The position numbers and the translations under genes were made by a program. From the NCBI RefSeq assembly GCF_016925495.1, contig NZ_CP070491.1, forward strand, positions 806,001 through 870,000: a stretch of 64,000 nt of DNA, written 5' to 3'. Under the pieces are notes generated by a model, which was not told where the DNA came from, made no database searches, and worked only from the letters and a program-made list of their open reading frames with translations. Positions 42,986 to 50,860 of the stretch are shown one piece after another. This DNA comes from Methylococcus sp. EFPC2. Lineage in GTDB: Bacteria > Pseudomonadota > Gammaproteobacteria > Methylococcales > Methylococcaceae. Position 1 is the stretch's first letter; every line of letters starts with the position of its first letter.

Positions 42986-44139
42986 GGTTCCGCCTTGGCA
43001 GGGGCGGCCAGCCAGGCTTGCAGGCGCACGTCTTCCAGCCGGGTGCGGGAGAGAAATTCGCGGACGGGACTTGCCGCGTCGGGTCGGCCCGCCGCGCGAG
43101 CCGCTTCCAAGAGGATGCGGGCGTCCCTGGGTTCGCGCTGTACCTGCCAGTTGGCTGCGGCCAGAAGCAAGGAGGCCAGCGCGTCGCCCTCGATATGCAA
43201 GGCGTAGCGGGCTTCGTCGCCCTGGTGGGTGCTGTCGCCTCGCGCCCGGGCGGCCGCATACCGCGCCTTCAGGGCCAGTGCGTGTTCGCTCCGGCGCGGG
43301 TGGCCAGCCCGCATTTCGGCCAGACAAAGGCGCAGCAGCAGGGGGTCGGCGCGGGTTTCGTCTTGCAGCAGGTCAATGACATCGTCCGGTCGGTCCTGCT
43401 CCAGCAGGAAGTCGGCGTAAGCCGAGAGCAGGTAGACGTTGCGCTGCGCCAGGGCTAGCGCCGACCGGTACCAGGACTCGGCTTCGGCCGGTTTGCCCAG
43501 CCTTTCGGCCAATTCGGCCAATACACCACGGGTCCACACGGCCTCCTCGGTATCCGCCGGCGCTTCGGAAACGATGGGGACGAGCCGTTTGTAAGCGGCC
43601 CGGGCCTTCCCCGACAGACTGAGGGCGGACTCGCGGCAGACCGCCGCCGCCGGTGAGGCGGTCAAGCGCCCCAGGGTCAGACAGGCCCGGAGCGCGCCGG
43701 GATAATCGCCCTGCACTTCGAGGATGGCGGCCCGGCTTAGCCAGGCTTGCGGTAGGCGAGAATTGAGGCGGAGCGCGGCATCGAGATCGGCCAAGGCCGC
43801 CTGGAATGCGTGGCGGTTCTGTAGGACCGTGGCCCGCAGTAGCAAGGCTTCCGGGTCGGTGCCGGCTAGCCAGGGTGTAAGCACCGCTTCGGCGTGGCCG
43901 TAGAAACGCGGGTCGGAATCGGCCCGGCCGACCTCGATGTAGCGCCTGGCCAATGCGAGGGCCAGGTCGCGGCGCTGCGGCCGCTCTCCGAGTGCGGCCC
44001 GCAACTCCCGCAGTTCCCGGCGCTCCGGGCGGGGCAGAGGCAGTTTCTCCAGCACCTCGTCGTCGGCGGCGGGCCGATAGGCCTGGGGATAGGCCGCCGT
44101 GCTCAGCCACAGCCCCAAAATCGCGATCCAGCGCTTCAT
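42982..44139 (-). CDS. Exported tetratricopeptide-repeat protein
   Basis: 385 residues from the ATG at 44139, with a signal peptide (RWIAILGLWLSTAAYPQA). A helical solenoid follows with TPR-like repeats (FQAALADLDAALRLNSRLPQAWLSRAAILEVQGDYPGAL and KPAEAESWYRSALALAQRN, in pieces), then Arg/Ala-rich helices up to the C-terminus. The protein is probably periplasmic or attached at the envelope and serves as a scaffold. The start and stop both overlap neighbouring genes by 4 bases (ATGA), so translation is coupled to the PEP-CTERM gene before it and the HupE-like gene after it. A longer open frame from 44787 is an artefact in the PEP-CTERM gene. Confidence 0.85.
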   Translation of the reverse strand: MKRWIAILGLWLSTAAYPQAYRPAADDEVLEKLPLPRPERRELRELRAALGERPQRRDLALALARRYIEVGRADSDPRFYGHAEAVLTPWLAGTDPEALLLRATVLQNRHAFQAALADLDAALRLNSRLPQAWLSRAAILEVQGDYPGALRACLTLGRLTASPAAAVCRESALSLSGKARAAYKRLVPIVSEAPADTEEAVWTRGVLAELAERLGKPAEAESWYRSALALAQRNVYLLSAYADFLLEQDRPDDVIDLLQDETRADPLLLRLCLAEMRAGHPRRSEHALALKARYAAARARGDSTHQGDEARYALHIEGDALASLLLAAANWQVQREPRDARILLEAARAAGRPDAASPVREFLSRTRLEDVRLQAWLAAPAKAEP

Positions 44140-44825
44140 GCCCCGGTGTCCCGGCGACGGAGCGCGATCAGCAACAGTCCTGCCGGCAGCAGCAACCAGG
44201 TTCCGGGCTCCGGCACCGTCTCGATGCGGAAAGCGAGATTGGCGAGATTGGACGAGCCGCCGGTGGATTCGGCGATGAGTTGGAAATCCAGCGTCCCCGT
44301 CGCGACCCCGTCCGGGAGCGCGAAGGTCCGCAGCAGCTTGAGCACATCGCCGCCTCCGGTATCGAACAACAGGCTTTCCGGCGCCAGGCCGCCGACGGCG
44401 AAGCTCAGTTCTATGCTGGCCAGCCCCGCGATGACCTGGCTCAGATCCAGGTCGAGGACTAAGCGCAAGGGGCCGCCGGGATTGGCGAAATCGCCGGAGA
44501 ACGACACGACGGACGAGGCCCGGGCGGATTCGTCTCCGAAAGCCAGGCTTTCCGTGCCGATCGAAACAAAGCCGTCCTCGGCGGAGCCAAATGCGTATGC
44601 GCTGCTGTCCGCGCCGCTCGCCGCCGCTTCTCTGAATACCGGCACGGTACCTGGCGGGACGGCCTCGGCGTACGACCGGCTGTCGATGGCACCGCCGAGC
44701 GCGTCTCCCACTTCGGCCGAGCCGAGCAGGTCGTATTGGGTGTCGATGTAGGCGACCGGAACGGCCCCGGCGTTCGATGCCGCCCACAAGAGAAATGCGG
44801 CCAGGCCGCGATGCATGTGTTTCAT
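44136..44825 (-). CDS. PEP-CTERM sorting domain protein (DUF4331 operon)
   Basis: 229 residues. Signal peptide (LAAFLLWAASNAGAVP), a beta-rich extracellular middle (RLVLDLDLSQVIAGLASIELSF and FALPDGVATGTLDFQL) and a C-terminal PEP-CTERM tail: VPEPGTWLLLPAGLLLIALRRRD. The middle region resembles other short PEP-CTERM proteins of unknown function. GGGAG stands 6-7 bases before the ATG at 44825. Stop and next start overlap (ATGA) with the TPR gene. Its place directly after DUF4331 suggests that it is deposited at the cell surface together with it. An exosortase is not in the window. Confidence 0.85.
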   Translation of the reverse strand: MKHMHRGLAAFLLWAASNAGAVPVAYIDTQYDLLGSAEVGDALGGAIDSRSYAEAVPPGTVPVFREAAASGADSSAYAFGSAEDGFVSIGTESLAFGDESARASSVVSFSGDFANPGGPLRLVLDLDLSQVIAGLASIELSFAVGGLAPESLLFDTGGGDVLKLLRTFALPDGVATGTLDFQLIAESTGGSSNLANLAFRIETVPEPGTWLLLPAGLLLIALRRRDTGA

Positions 44826-44864
44826 GATTTTCTCCCGATCGGTTTTACGTCACATCCGGCAAGT

Positions 44865-44895
44865 GCGGAGCGGGAGGCAGTCGCACCCGCTCCGC
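44865..44895. promoter_or_regulatory. Stem-loop in the DUF4331 - PEP-CTERM spacer
   Basis: GCGGAGCGGG (44865-44874) pairs perfectly with CCCGCTCCGC (44886-44895) around an 11-base loop. It lies 13 bases downstream of the DUF4331 stop and 40 bases upstream of the PEP-CTERM start, with no T run. It may reduce read-through or protect the upstream mRNA so that DUF4331 is made in excess. Confidence 0.55.
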
Positions 44896-44908
44896 GGCAT
44901 GCCCGGTC

Positions 44909-46489
44909 TCAGAACGCGCAGGCCGGCCCCGCGCCCGCGGTGCAGCCGGCCTCGCCCGGATCGATGTGGCGGCTGTCGCGGCCCGAGTGGGCCGGGGCGA
45001 GGTAGGGGAAGGTCGCCCGGTAAGGCTTGTCGTTGTCGTTCACGCCGTCGCCGATGGCGTTATTGGGAAACACGTTGAAAGCCGGATTGAACACGCCTAC
45101 CACGGCCTGGGCGGCGATGTCGGTGACGTCGTCTCCCAGGCGCCGCCCATTCGGATAGCCGGCCGGATCGCTGCCCAACAGGCCGAGCCGGCTATATGTC
45201 GGACTGGTCGGCGAGGTGGGCGGTACGCCCGTATTGAGGCGCAGCAGGTCGGCCACCGGTCCTGCCGGCGTGCCGGGCGCGGCGATGGGCGGTGCGTAGG
45301 TAACCAGGGGCAACAGGTCGGTGCGCGGCGGAGTTGGTATGGACACGCCGGGCGGCGCGAGGACGGCGTAGACCGCATTGATCACGCGGGCCAGGAGCGG
45401 ATCGAGCGCGAACGAGGCGAACTGGGCGTCGTTTTTGGGCTGGCTCATGCTGAACTTGTCCTTGGAGCCGGTGCCGATAATGAGCTCGTTGAAGAGCGGT
45501 TGACCCATGCGCTGGATCTGCGTCCAGGTAGAGGAAACCAGCGCCGGCGCGCCGGGATTGCCGGAATAGGTCTTCACCTTGGGCCTGGACGTGGTTCCCC
45601 AGAAGCCCAGGGTGGCGGCCGGGTCCCCGGCGGCATGCCGGTTGCCGTCGCGGGTCAGGAGTGCGATGGGTACCTCGATGGCGATGGCGTTGACGTTGTA
45701 GCCGGCCACGTCGTCGGCGGCGAAATTCTGCTCGGCGGCGATTTCGGCCGGTGTCAGCACGCCCGGCACGCCTGAACCCAATACCCGGAAATTCAGGGAA
45801 TCGAAGGCCGCCCCCAAATCGATCCAGAAGGGATCGTCCACGGTGCCGGCGAACACCGAAACGCCGCCGGCCAGGGGCCTGATACCTTGCTCGTAAAGGC
45901 CCAGAGGCTGGTCGTAGGTGGGCATGGTACGCGGCCCCACGTTGCTGGGAACCGCGATCAAATCGTGTCCCAACACGGTGCGGACGCCTCCCTTGACCAT
46001 GGTCACGCTGTAGCGCTGGCGCACGCTCAGGCCGGCATCGGTGAGGCTGTTGATGGCAGGCGGAACGATCAGGGTGCCCGGCGCGACCGGCGCAGGGGAC
46101 CCGGCCGGCGCAAAAAATCCGGTCCCCGCACCCACGTAGGCCGTGAACACGCCGGGCAGGCCGATCTCCGTCCTGAAGCGGAATTCGAAGACCACGTCTT
46201 CCACCGCGTCGTTGTTGTTGTCGACGCGGATGGCGTAGAGGATTTCGGGATCGAAAGGAAAGTAGTTCGGACCGTTGGCGGGCTCCAGCAAGGGGTCCAC
46301 GTCGAGGATCAAAGTGACTTTGCCGGGATCGTCGTAGCTGACGAAGGCGAAGAAGTCGGTGATGTCGGCCTTGGGGTCCAAGGCGGTCAGCGGGGCTTCG
46401 CGGTGGTTGGCGCCGTGGGCGATGCCTCCGCACAGGGCCAGCAGCAGAGCCGGGACGAGGGCCGCGGTCTTGAAATGAGCGTGTTGCAT
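44909..46489 (-). CDS. DUF4331 family exported protein
   Basis: 526 residues from the ATG at 46489 with CGGAGGACATC upstream. Signal peptide (LVPALLLALCGGIAHGA), then the DUF4331 hallmark NHREAPLTALDPKADITDFFAFVSYDDPGKVTL in pieces and DVVFEFRFRTEI, NPGAPALVSSTW, GQPLFNELIIGTGSKDKF and TYSRLGLLGSDPAGYPNGRRLGDDV further on. The family is large and exported; no reaction is known. The C-terminus ends with CTAGAGPACAF, and two Cys may form a disulfide. It is the first gene of the four-gene operon and the ECF-type promoter at 46524-46552 lies 35 bp upstream. A strong candidate for the effector of the sigma factor regulon. Confidence 0.9.
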   Translation of the reverse strand: MQHAHFKTAALVPALLLALCGGIAHGANHREAPLTALDPKADITDFFAFVSYDDPGKVTLILDVDPLLEPANGPNYFPFDPEILYAIRVDNNNDAVEDVVFEFRFRTEIGLPGVFTAYVGAGTGFFAPAGSPAPVAPGTLIVPPAINSLTDAGLSVRQRYSVTMVKGGVRTVLGHDLIAVPSNVGPRTMPTYDQPLGLYEQGIRPLAGGVSVFAGTVDDPFWIDLGAAFDSLNFRVLGSGVPGVLTPAEIAAEQNFAADDVAGYNVNAIAIEVPIALLTRDGNRHAAGDPAATLGFWGTTSRPKVKTYSGNPGAPALVSSTWTQIQRMGQPLFNELIIGTGSKDKFSMSQPKNDAQFASFALDPLLARVINAVYAVLAPPGVSIPTPPRTDLLPLVTYAPPIAAPGTPAGPVADLLRLNTGVPPTSPTSPTYSRLGLLGSDPAGYPNGRRLGDDVTDIAAQAVVGVFNPAFNVFPNNAIGDGVNDNDKPYRATFPYLAPAHSGRDSRHIDPGEAGCTAGAGPACAF

Positions 46490-46523
46490 GATGTCCTCCG
46501 TAGGCGGGTGTGTTTGCACTAAG

Positions 46524-46552
46524 CCTTACGGAGGAATTCGGAAACCGGATGC
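46524..46552 (-). promoter_or_regulatory. ECF-type promoter of the DUF4331 operon
   Basis: On the minus strand: GCATCC at 46552-46547, 18 bases, TAAGG at 46528-46524, and the ATG of DUF4331 35 bases further on. The -35 core ATCC and the TAAG of the -10 box agree with the RpoE/ChrR-type consensus (TGATCC, 18, TAAGA). The same GCATCC-18-TA arrangement stands before the sigma factor gene. Confidence 0.5.
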
Positions 46553-46594
46553 AGGCCGCGTAATTCTGGCCCTTGCCGGAAGGATCGCGTCGGA

Positions 46595-47428
46595 CTAGGG
46601 CGTTACCTGTCCGCGCACGAAAAGCAGGGCGCCGGTGTCGCTTGAAATGGGGCCGTGGCGGGTGCCGGCCGGAGCCAGATGGTAGTCCCCGGCCCGCAGC
46701 AGCAAATCGCCTAAGAAGATATCGCCGCTCAGCATCATGCATTCCTCGTCGATGGCGTGGGCATGGCCTTCCAGTTCGGCGCCGGGGTCCAGGCAGCAGA
46801 AGTACGAGCGCCGCGTGCCGTCCGACCATAGCGGCTTGGTCCTGACGCCTGGCGCGAGTTCCTCCCAACCGCTCTCGTCGCGGCCATAGACGGTGAGCGG
46901 AGCCCCCCCGGCATGGGGCAGCAGGCCGCCGAGCAATTCTTTCAGCGCTCCGCCGGTGTCGCCGAGCGACGTACCGCGCAGGAAGGCGAGGGCGCCCTGA
47001 CGGGAGGCGATGCGGCCGTGGCGGCTGCCGGCCGGGGAAAGATGATAGTCGCCGGGGCCGAGATCCAGGTCGCCCATCTGCAAACCGCCGTCCAGTACGA
47101 TGCCTTCTTCGATCCAGCGATGGCGATGGATGGGCAGGCCCGCGCCGGGCGCGAGTTCCAGCAGCATCGAATTGCCCTCGGAACCGTTCCACAAGGGTTT
47201 GTAGCGGACGCCGGGGCGCAGGCGTGACCAGGCGCCACGGTTGCCGCGCACCGTCAAAAAATTCGCGTTATCGGCGGCGCTCCGCGCGATCTTGCTCATG
47301 AGCCGCTGCCTGATGGCTACGCCGCGTTGCGGCGGCGGGATTTCCGCGAGGTTTTCCCACAGCAGGCAGTCCAGGTCCACTTGTTCGGCGTCGTCGCCGG
47401 GCTTTTCGATGTCGGATTTATTGCTCAT
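46595..47428 (-). CDS. ChrR-like double-cupin protein, putative anti-sigma factor
   Basis: 277 residues. Two cupin domains: the first (about 70-150) has PIHRHRWIEEGIVLDGG and GDYHLSPAGSRHG, the second (about 190-265) ELEGHAHAIDEECMMLSGD and GDYHLAPAGTRHG, each with the HxH...E...H metal pattern. The first 50 residues resemble an anti-sigma helix bundle (PQRGVAIRQRLMSKIARSA), as in ChrR, but the HxxxCxxC zinc site of classic ChrR is missing. ChrR proteins hold their ECF sigma factor inactive until a signal such as singlet oxygen or organic peroxide. It starts 5 bp after the sigma factor stop, as expected for a sigma/anti-sigma pair. Confidence 0.8.
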   Translation of the reverse strand: MSNKSDIEKPGDDAEQVDLDCLLWENLAEIPPPQRGVAIRQRLMSKIARSAADNANFLTVRGNRGAWSRLRPGVRYKPLWNGSEGNSMLLELAPGAGLPIHRHRWIEEGIVLDGGLQMGDLDLGPGDYHLSPAGSRHGRIASRQGALAFLRGTSLGDTGGALKELLGGLLPHAGGAPLTVYGRDESGWEELAPGVRTKPLWSDGTRRSYFCCLDPGAELEGHAHAIDEECMMLSGDIFLGDLLLRAGDYHLAPAGTRHGPISSDTGALLFVRGQVTP

Positions 47429-47432
47429 TCGT

Positions 47433-48140
47433 TTAAGGACTCGTGTCGTCCGCGCTCAAGACTTGCTTCAGTTTCAGCAAGGCCCTGCGGATTTGCGATT
47501 TCACGGTGCCCAGCGGCAGACTCGTCTGAACCGCGATCTCGTCATGGCTCAATCCGCGAAAGAAAGCCAGCGCGACCAGTTGCAGCGGCAGCGCATCCAG
47601 GTCGGACAAGGCCTGTCGCAGGCGCTGGCCATCCTGCAGCGCCCCGATCCAATCCGCGGGGTCGGGGAGGTTCGCCGGAACCCGATCCAGGTCCTCGCTG
47701 CCGGTCTCGGCCTGGACCGATTTCTCGGCCCGCCTGGCGTCCAGGGCGCGGCTGCGGGCGATGGTCATGATCCACGCAATCGCCGAGCCCCGTTCGGCAT
47801 CGAAGCGGGGAGCCTGGCGCCAGACTTGCCAGAAGGTGTCTTCCACCACTTCCTCGGCCAGCGCGGCGCGTCCCGCGATGCGTAAGGCCAGGTGGTAGAC
47901 CCTGCTAGCCAGACGGTCGTAAATCGACGCTAGGGCCTGCTGATCCTGGTCGACCACGCAGGCTAACAGCCGGCGCAATTCGCCTTCGTCGACTGCTGCG
48001 GAAACGGCTGCCGGCGGGGATGAGCGCGACGCGGTGGAGGTGTCGGGAACGAGCTCGCATTCCGGAAACGGGCTGTCCCCCCGCTCGCCGGAATCGCTCA
48101 CTTCTTCCTCTTCGTTTTCCACCATCGGATAAGTGCCCAT
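47433..48140 (-). CDS. ECF RNA polymerase sigma factor, ChrR-associated group
   Basis: 235 residues. Region 2 (about 55-120) has ASIYDRLASRVYHLALRI, LAEEVVEDTFWQVWRQAPRFD and AIAWIMTIARSRALDARR; region 4 (about 170-225) reads LPLQLVALAFFRGLSHDEIA, then TSLPLGTVKSQIRRALLKL. The first 50 residues are an acidic, disordered extension not usual for the family. The gene is followed at once by the ChrR-like cupin gene, the pattern of ECF11-type sigma factors. The promoter motif at 48149-48177 before it is the same as before the DUF4331 operon, so it probably drives its own gene. A second ATG at 48125 gives a 5-residue shorter form. Confidence 0.9.
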   Translation of the reverse strand: MGTYPMVENEEEEVSDSGERGDSPFPECELVPDTSTASRSSPPAAVSAAVDEGELRRLLACVVDQDQQALASIYDRLASRVYHLALRIAGRAALAEEVVEDTFWQVWRQAPRFDAERGSAIAWIMTIARSRALDARRAEKSVQAETGSEDLDRVPANLPDPADWIGALQDGQRLRQALSDLDALPLQLVALAFFRGLSHDEIAVQTSLPLGTVKSQIRRALLKLKQVLSADDTSP

Positions 48141-48148
48141 TCAGTTCG

Positions 48149-48177
48149 TTATACGCGCGCGGCGGGCATTCGGATGC
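48149..48177 (-). promoter_or_regulatory. ECF-type promoter of the sigma factor gene
   Basis: GCATCC at 48177-48172, 18 bases, TATAA at 48153-48149 on the minus strand. The arrangement equals the DUF4331 promoter except in the -10 box. The predicted start of transcription lies only 2-3 bases before the ATG at 48140, which would make the message leaderless, or the true start is the ATG at 48125. Confidence 0.45.
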
Positions 48178-48272
48178 CGCACAGGCCCGGGCCGGGCTAA
48201 GGCAAGCCGCGGCCCATGGCGGTTCGGTGTCCAAGAGCCATTCTAATCCAAGGTGAAATCCGGCCGCATGCG

Positions 48273-49511
48273 CTAGGACGGGCGGCGCTCCAGTTCGGGG
48301 AAGCGGTCCATGGTGCGCAATTCCGGAAACCCGCGCATCCACAGCAGGGCGACCAGCAGGGTGGCCACGCCGCCCAGCACGACGGCGGGCTTGAGGCCGA
48401 ACAGCACCACCGCCATGCCGGATTCGAATTCGCCGAGTTCGTTGGATGCGCCGATGAACACCGAATTCACCGCGCTGACCCGGCCGCGGATGGCGTCCGG
48501 GGTTTCCGATTGCACCAGCATCTGGCGTATGTAGACGCTGACCATGTCGCCTGCACCCAGCAGGAACAAGGCGGCCAATGAAAGATAAAACAGCTCGGAC
48601 ATGCCGAAAACGATGGTTGCCGTGCCGAACAGGACAACCCCGGCAAACATCCGATGGCCCACGCGCCGGGTGATGGGGAAAAAGGTCAGCAGCAGCGCGG
48701 TCATCGCCGCTCCCACGCCGGGAGCGGTGCGCAGGAGGCCGAGGCCGTCCGGTCCCACGTGCAGGATGTCGCTGGCGTAGGCCGGGAGCAGGGCCGTGGC
48801 GCCGCCGAACAATACCGCGAACAGATCCAGCGAGATGGCGCCCAGCACTACCGGTCTGGAGCGGACGAAACGCAGCCCTTCCAACAGGGTGCGCAGGCTC
48901 GCCGGTTCCTTGCCGGCTACCCTCTGCGAGGTACGCGCCAGGCCTATCATCACCATGGAGAGCGTCAACGCCAGCGAGACGACGAAATAAACGATGTGCG
49001 GACCGGCGAGGTAAAGCAGTCCACCCAGGGCGGGTCCGGTGATGACGGCGACCTGAAAACCGGTGGATGCGATGGCCATGGCGCGGGGAAAATCCGCGGA
49101 GTCGACCAGATTGGGCAGGATGGCCTGGTTGGTCGGCATCATGAAGGCGCGCGCCGAGCCGTAGATGGACATCACCGCGAACACCGGCCAGGCCTCGGTC
49201 AGCCCGTTCAGGGTGAAATGCAGCAGGAGCAGTGCGCACACGCATTGCGCCGCGTAACACAAAAAAAGTATCCGCCGCCGATCGGCGCGATCGGCCACCT
49301 GTCCGGCAATCAGCACCAGCAGCACGAAGGGGGCGAACTGCGCCAGGCCGATCAGCCCCAAGTCCAGAGCATTGCCGGTGAGGGCGTAAACCTGCCAACC
49401 CACCGCGACGCCCTGCATTTGCACGGCGAGGGCGGACAGCCAGCGGGAAACGAGATAAAGCGTGAAATTGCGCTGGCGCAAGACGCCCCAGGCGCTGGAG
49501 GATGAACTCAT
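48273..49511 (-). CDS. MFS transporter (EntS-like, 12 helices)
   Basis: 412 residues. The major facilitator fold is clear: SRWLSALAVQMQGVAVGWQVYALTG in helix 1, the conserved loop GQVADRADRRRILFLCY between helices 2 and 3, and RGRVSAVNSVFIGASNELGEFESG in the second half. This pattern is the EntS/DUF894-like group that exports siderophores or other hydrophobic molecules, but substrate is not determined. It is transcribed in the same direction as the sigma factor with 132 bp in between, and is separately controlled. The start at 49511 is ATG (MSSSSSAWGVLRQRNF). Confidence 0.9.
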   Translation of the reverse strand: MSSSSSAWGVLRQRNFTLYLVSRWLSALAVQMQGVAVGWQVYALTGNALDLGLIGLAQFAPFVLLVLIAGQVADRADRRRILFLCYAAQCVCALLLLHFTLNGLTEAWPVFAVMSIYGSARAFMMPTNQAILPNLVDSADFPRAMAIASTGFQVAVITGPALGGLLYLAGPHIVYFVVSLALTLSMVMIGLARTSQRVAGKEPASLRTLLEGLRFVRSRPVVLGAISLDLFAVLFGGATALLPAYASDILHVGPDGLGLLRTAPGVGAAMTALLLTFFPITRRVGHRMFAGVVLFGTATIVFGMSELFYLSLAALFLLGAGDMVSVYIRQMLVQSETPDAIRGRVSAVNSVFIGASNELGEFESGMAVVLFGLKPAVVLGGVATLLVALLWMRGFPELRTMDRFPELERRPS

Positions 49512-49698
49512 AATACGGGTCGAGGAAGGATGCGGGTGGCGGGATCGGCGGGGTACGGGGCGATGCAGCGGCCATGAGGCGACTAATGCGGGATCCCCGA
49601 TATCACGAGTCGGCAGTCAACCCGGATCCCTGGCCTGCGCGTGCAGACGCCGGCCAGGGGTCTGGATGGGAAGAAAAGAGCGCTTGCAGCGTATCTCC

Positions 49699-50298
49699 TT
49701 AGTTCGGGAGAACTCCAGTGCGCCGTTTGGCGAGGACCAACAAGGCGCTCACGCCCAGACCCAACATGGACAAGCTACCCGGCAAGGGTACCGCCGTGAG
49801 GAAACCGCGGATTTCTCCCCCGGGAAACAGGCTGCTGTGGATGTTGAAGTATGCTTGGCCGGCGGCCAGTCCGGCACCCAGCGCGGCTTCGGCGCCGCCG
49901 ACAGTGCCGCCGTGTGAGGTGATGAATGACGAATTCCAACTCGTATCCTGAGTCAGGTCGAACGTGTGGGTATAGGAGCCACTCGTAGTTCCTGTAGGAA
50001 ATCCCGTGAAGGTCGGCGTGGTCGTCGCGACTCCGGCCGTTCCCGTCCCTGGTACGGCGGTGCAGCAATGGATATGCGCGGCGGTGTTGCCGGCGAGCAG
50101 ACCCGCGAAACTCACGTCGACCGTTAGCGTGTGGGCCACTTCGTCAAAGCTTACCAAGGCCGTTCCGGTGCCGGGCGAGGCGTTGGGCGACGCTTCGGCG
50201 GCGCCGCTCAGAGTCGCTTGATAGATTTCGCTGGCCGACGCCCCACCGGCCGTCAAAAGCAAGGGTAAAAAGAATGCAAGACACGAACGCTTGAACAT
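49699..50298 (-). CDS. CHRD domain protein with VPLP-type C-terminal sorting tail
   Basis: 199 residues. A signal peptide (CLAFFLPLLLTAGGASA) leads to a CHRD domain: EIYQATLSGAAEASPNASPG, ALVSFDEVAHTLTVDVSF, AAHIHCCTAVPGTG and YFNIHSSLFPGGEIRGFL, the last with the conserved NIHS--FPGGEIRG. CHRD domains occur in chordin and many secreted bacterial proteins of unknown role. The C-terminus VPLPGSLSMLGLGVSALLVLAKRRTG has the helix and basic tail of PEP-CTERM signals, but VPLP stands in place of VPEP, as in the VPLPA-CTERM class that is sorted by a different exosortase. AGGAGG at about 50304 supports the ATG at 50298. Confidence 0.85.
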   Translation of the reverse strand: MFKRSCLAFFLPLLLTAGGASASEIYQATLSGAAEASPNASPGTGTALVSFDEVAHTLTVDVSFAGLLAGNTAAHIHCCTAVPGTGTAGVATTTPTFTGFPTGTTSGSYTHTFDLTQDTSWNSSFITSHGGTVGGAEAALGAGLAAGQAYFNIHSSLFPGGEIRGFLTAVPLPGSLSMLGLGVSALLVLAKRRTGVLPN

Positions 50299-50505
50299 GT
50301 AACCTCCTCACCAACTCGTTATTGATCGAATGACACCCGCGCGCCGATCGCCTGACGCTGGGCGGACGAAACGGACAAGCACAAAGTGCGCCTGCCGTCG
50401 GTTCCCTGTCAAGGCAGGGGAGCCCGAGAATTCGCGGGACTTTGCCGGCGCGCCCCGATCGCGGGAGAATGGGCCATCGCCCATCTCCATCCACCGGTGC
50501 ATCCC

Positions 50506-50808
50506 ATGCTCAGACCCTACGCCACGTTCATCCTCATCGCCGCCGTAGGCGGCTTGTCCGCCTGCGGTGCACCTCGGCAGGTCGCCCGTGACGAGCCTCC
50601 CGTGGCCTTCCACGATACTCTCGTGCAATACGCGGTGTTGACGAACGACAGGACCGCCCTGCAACAAGATTTCCAGATGAACCCGGAGCGTAGCGGGATC
50701 GAGCGCGTGGTCGCCGGGGCGCAGCTTCCTTTTTCCGCCGCCATCGAGACCCTGGTCTGGCCTGTGGCTTACGGGCTCCCGAACTATTTGGCTGAGCCCA
50801 GCCAGTAA
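50506..50808 (+). CDS. Small outer-membrane lipoprotein, YceK/YidQ-like
   Basis: 100 residues from the ATG at 50506. A lipobox (AVGGLSACGAP) gives a lipidated Cys at residue 20. The mature part is short: VAFHDTLVQYAVLTNDRTA, then VVAGAQLPFSAAIETLVWPVAYG, with the LPFS--I-TL--P pattern seen in YceK/YidQ-type lipoproteins. Function is unknown; such proteins are common minor envelope components. The frame begins earlier (50386) but without a signal-like start. It is followed 52 bp later by the alcohol dehydrogenase on the same strand. Confidence 0.65.
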   Translation: MLRPYATFILIAAVGGLSACGAPRQVARDEPPVAFHDTLVQYAVLTNDRTALQQDFQMNPERSGIERVVAGAQLPFSAAIETLVWPVAYGLPNYLAEPSQ

Positions 50809-50860
50809 TGGCTGGTTCCCGGCCGCGGACCATGCCGGCCGGATCCGAAGGTGGAGCGCC

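Noticed and set aside
42982-44787. A 601-codon open frame that spans the TPR gene and half of the PEP-CTERM gene
   Set aside because: Its first 200 codons are Arg/Gly-rich shadow sequence of the PEP-CTERM gene; the real TPR start is ATG at 44139 with signal peptide and ATGA overlap.
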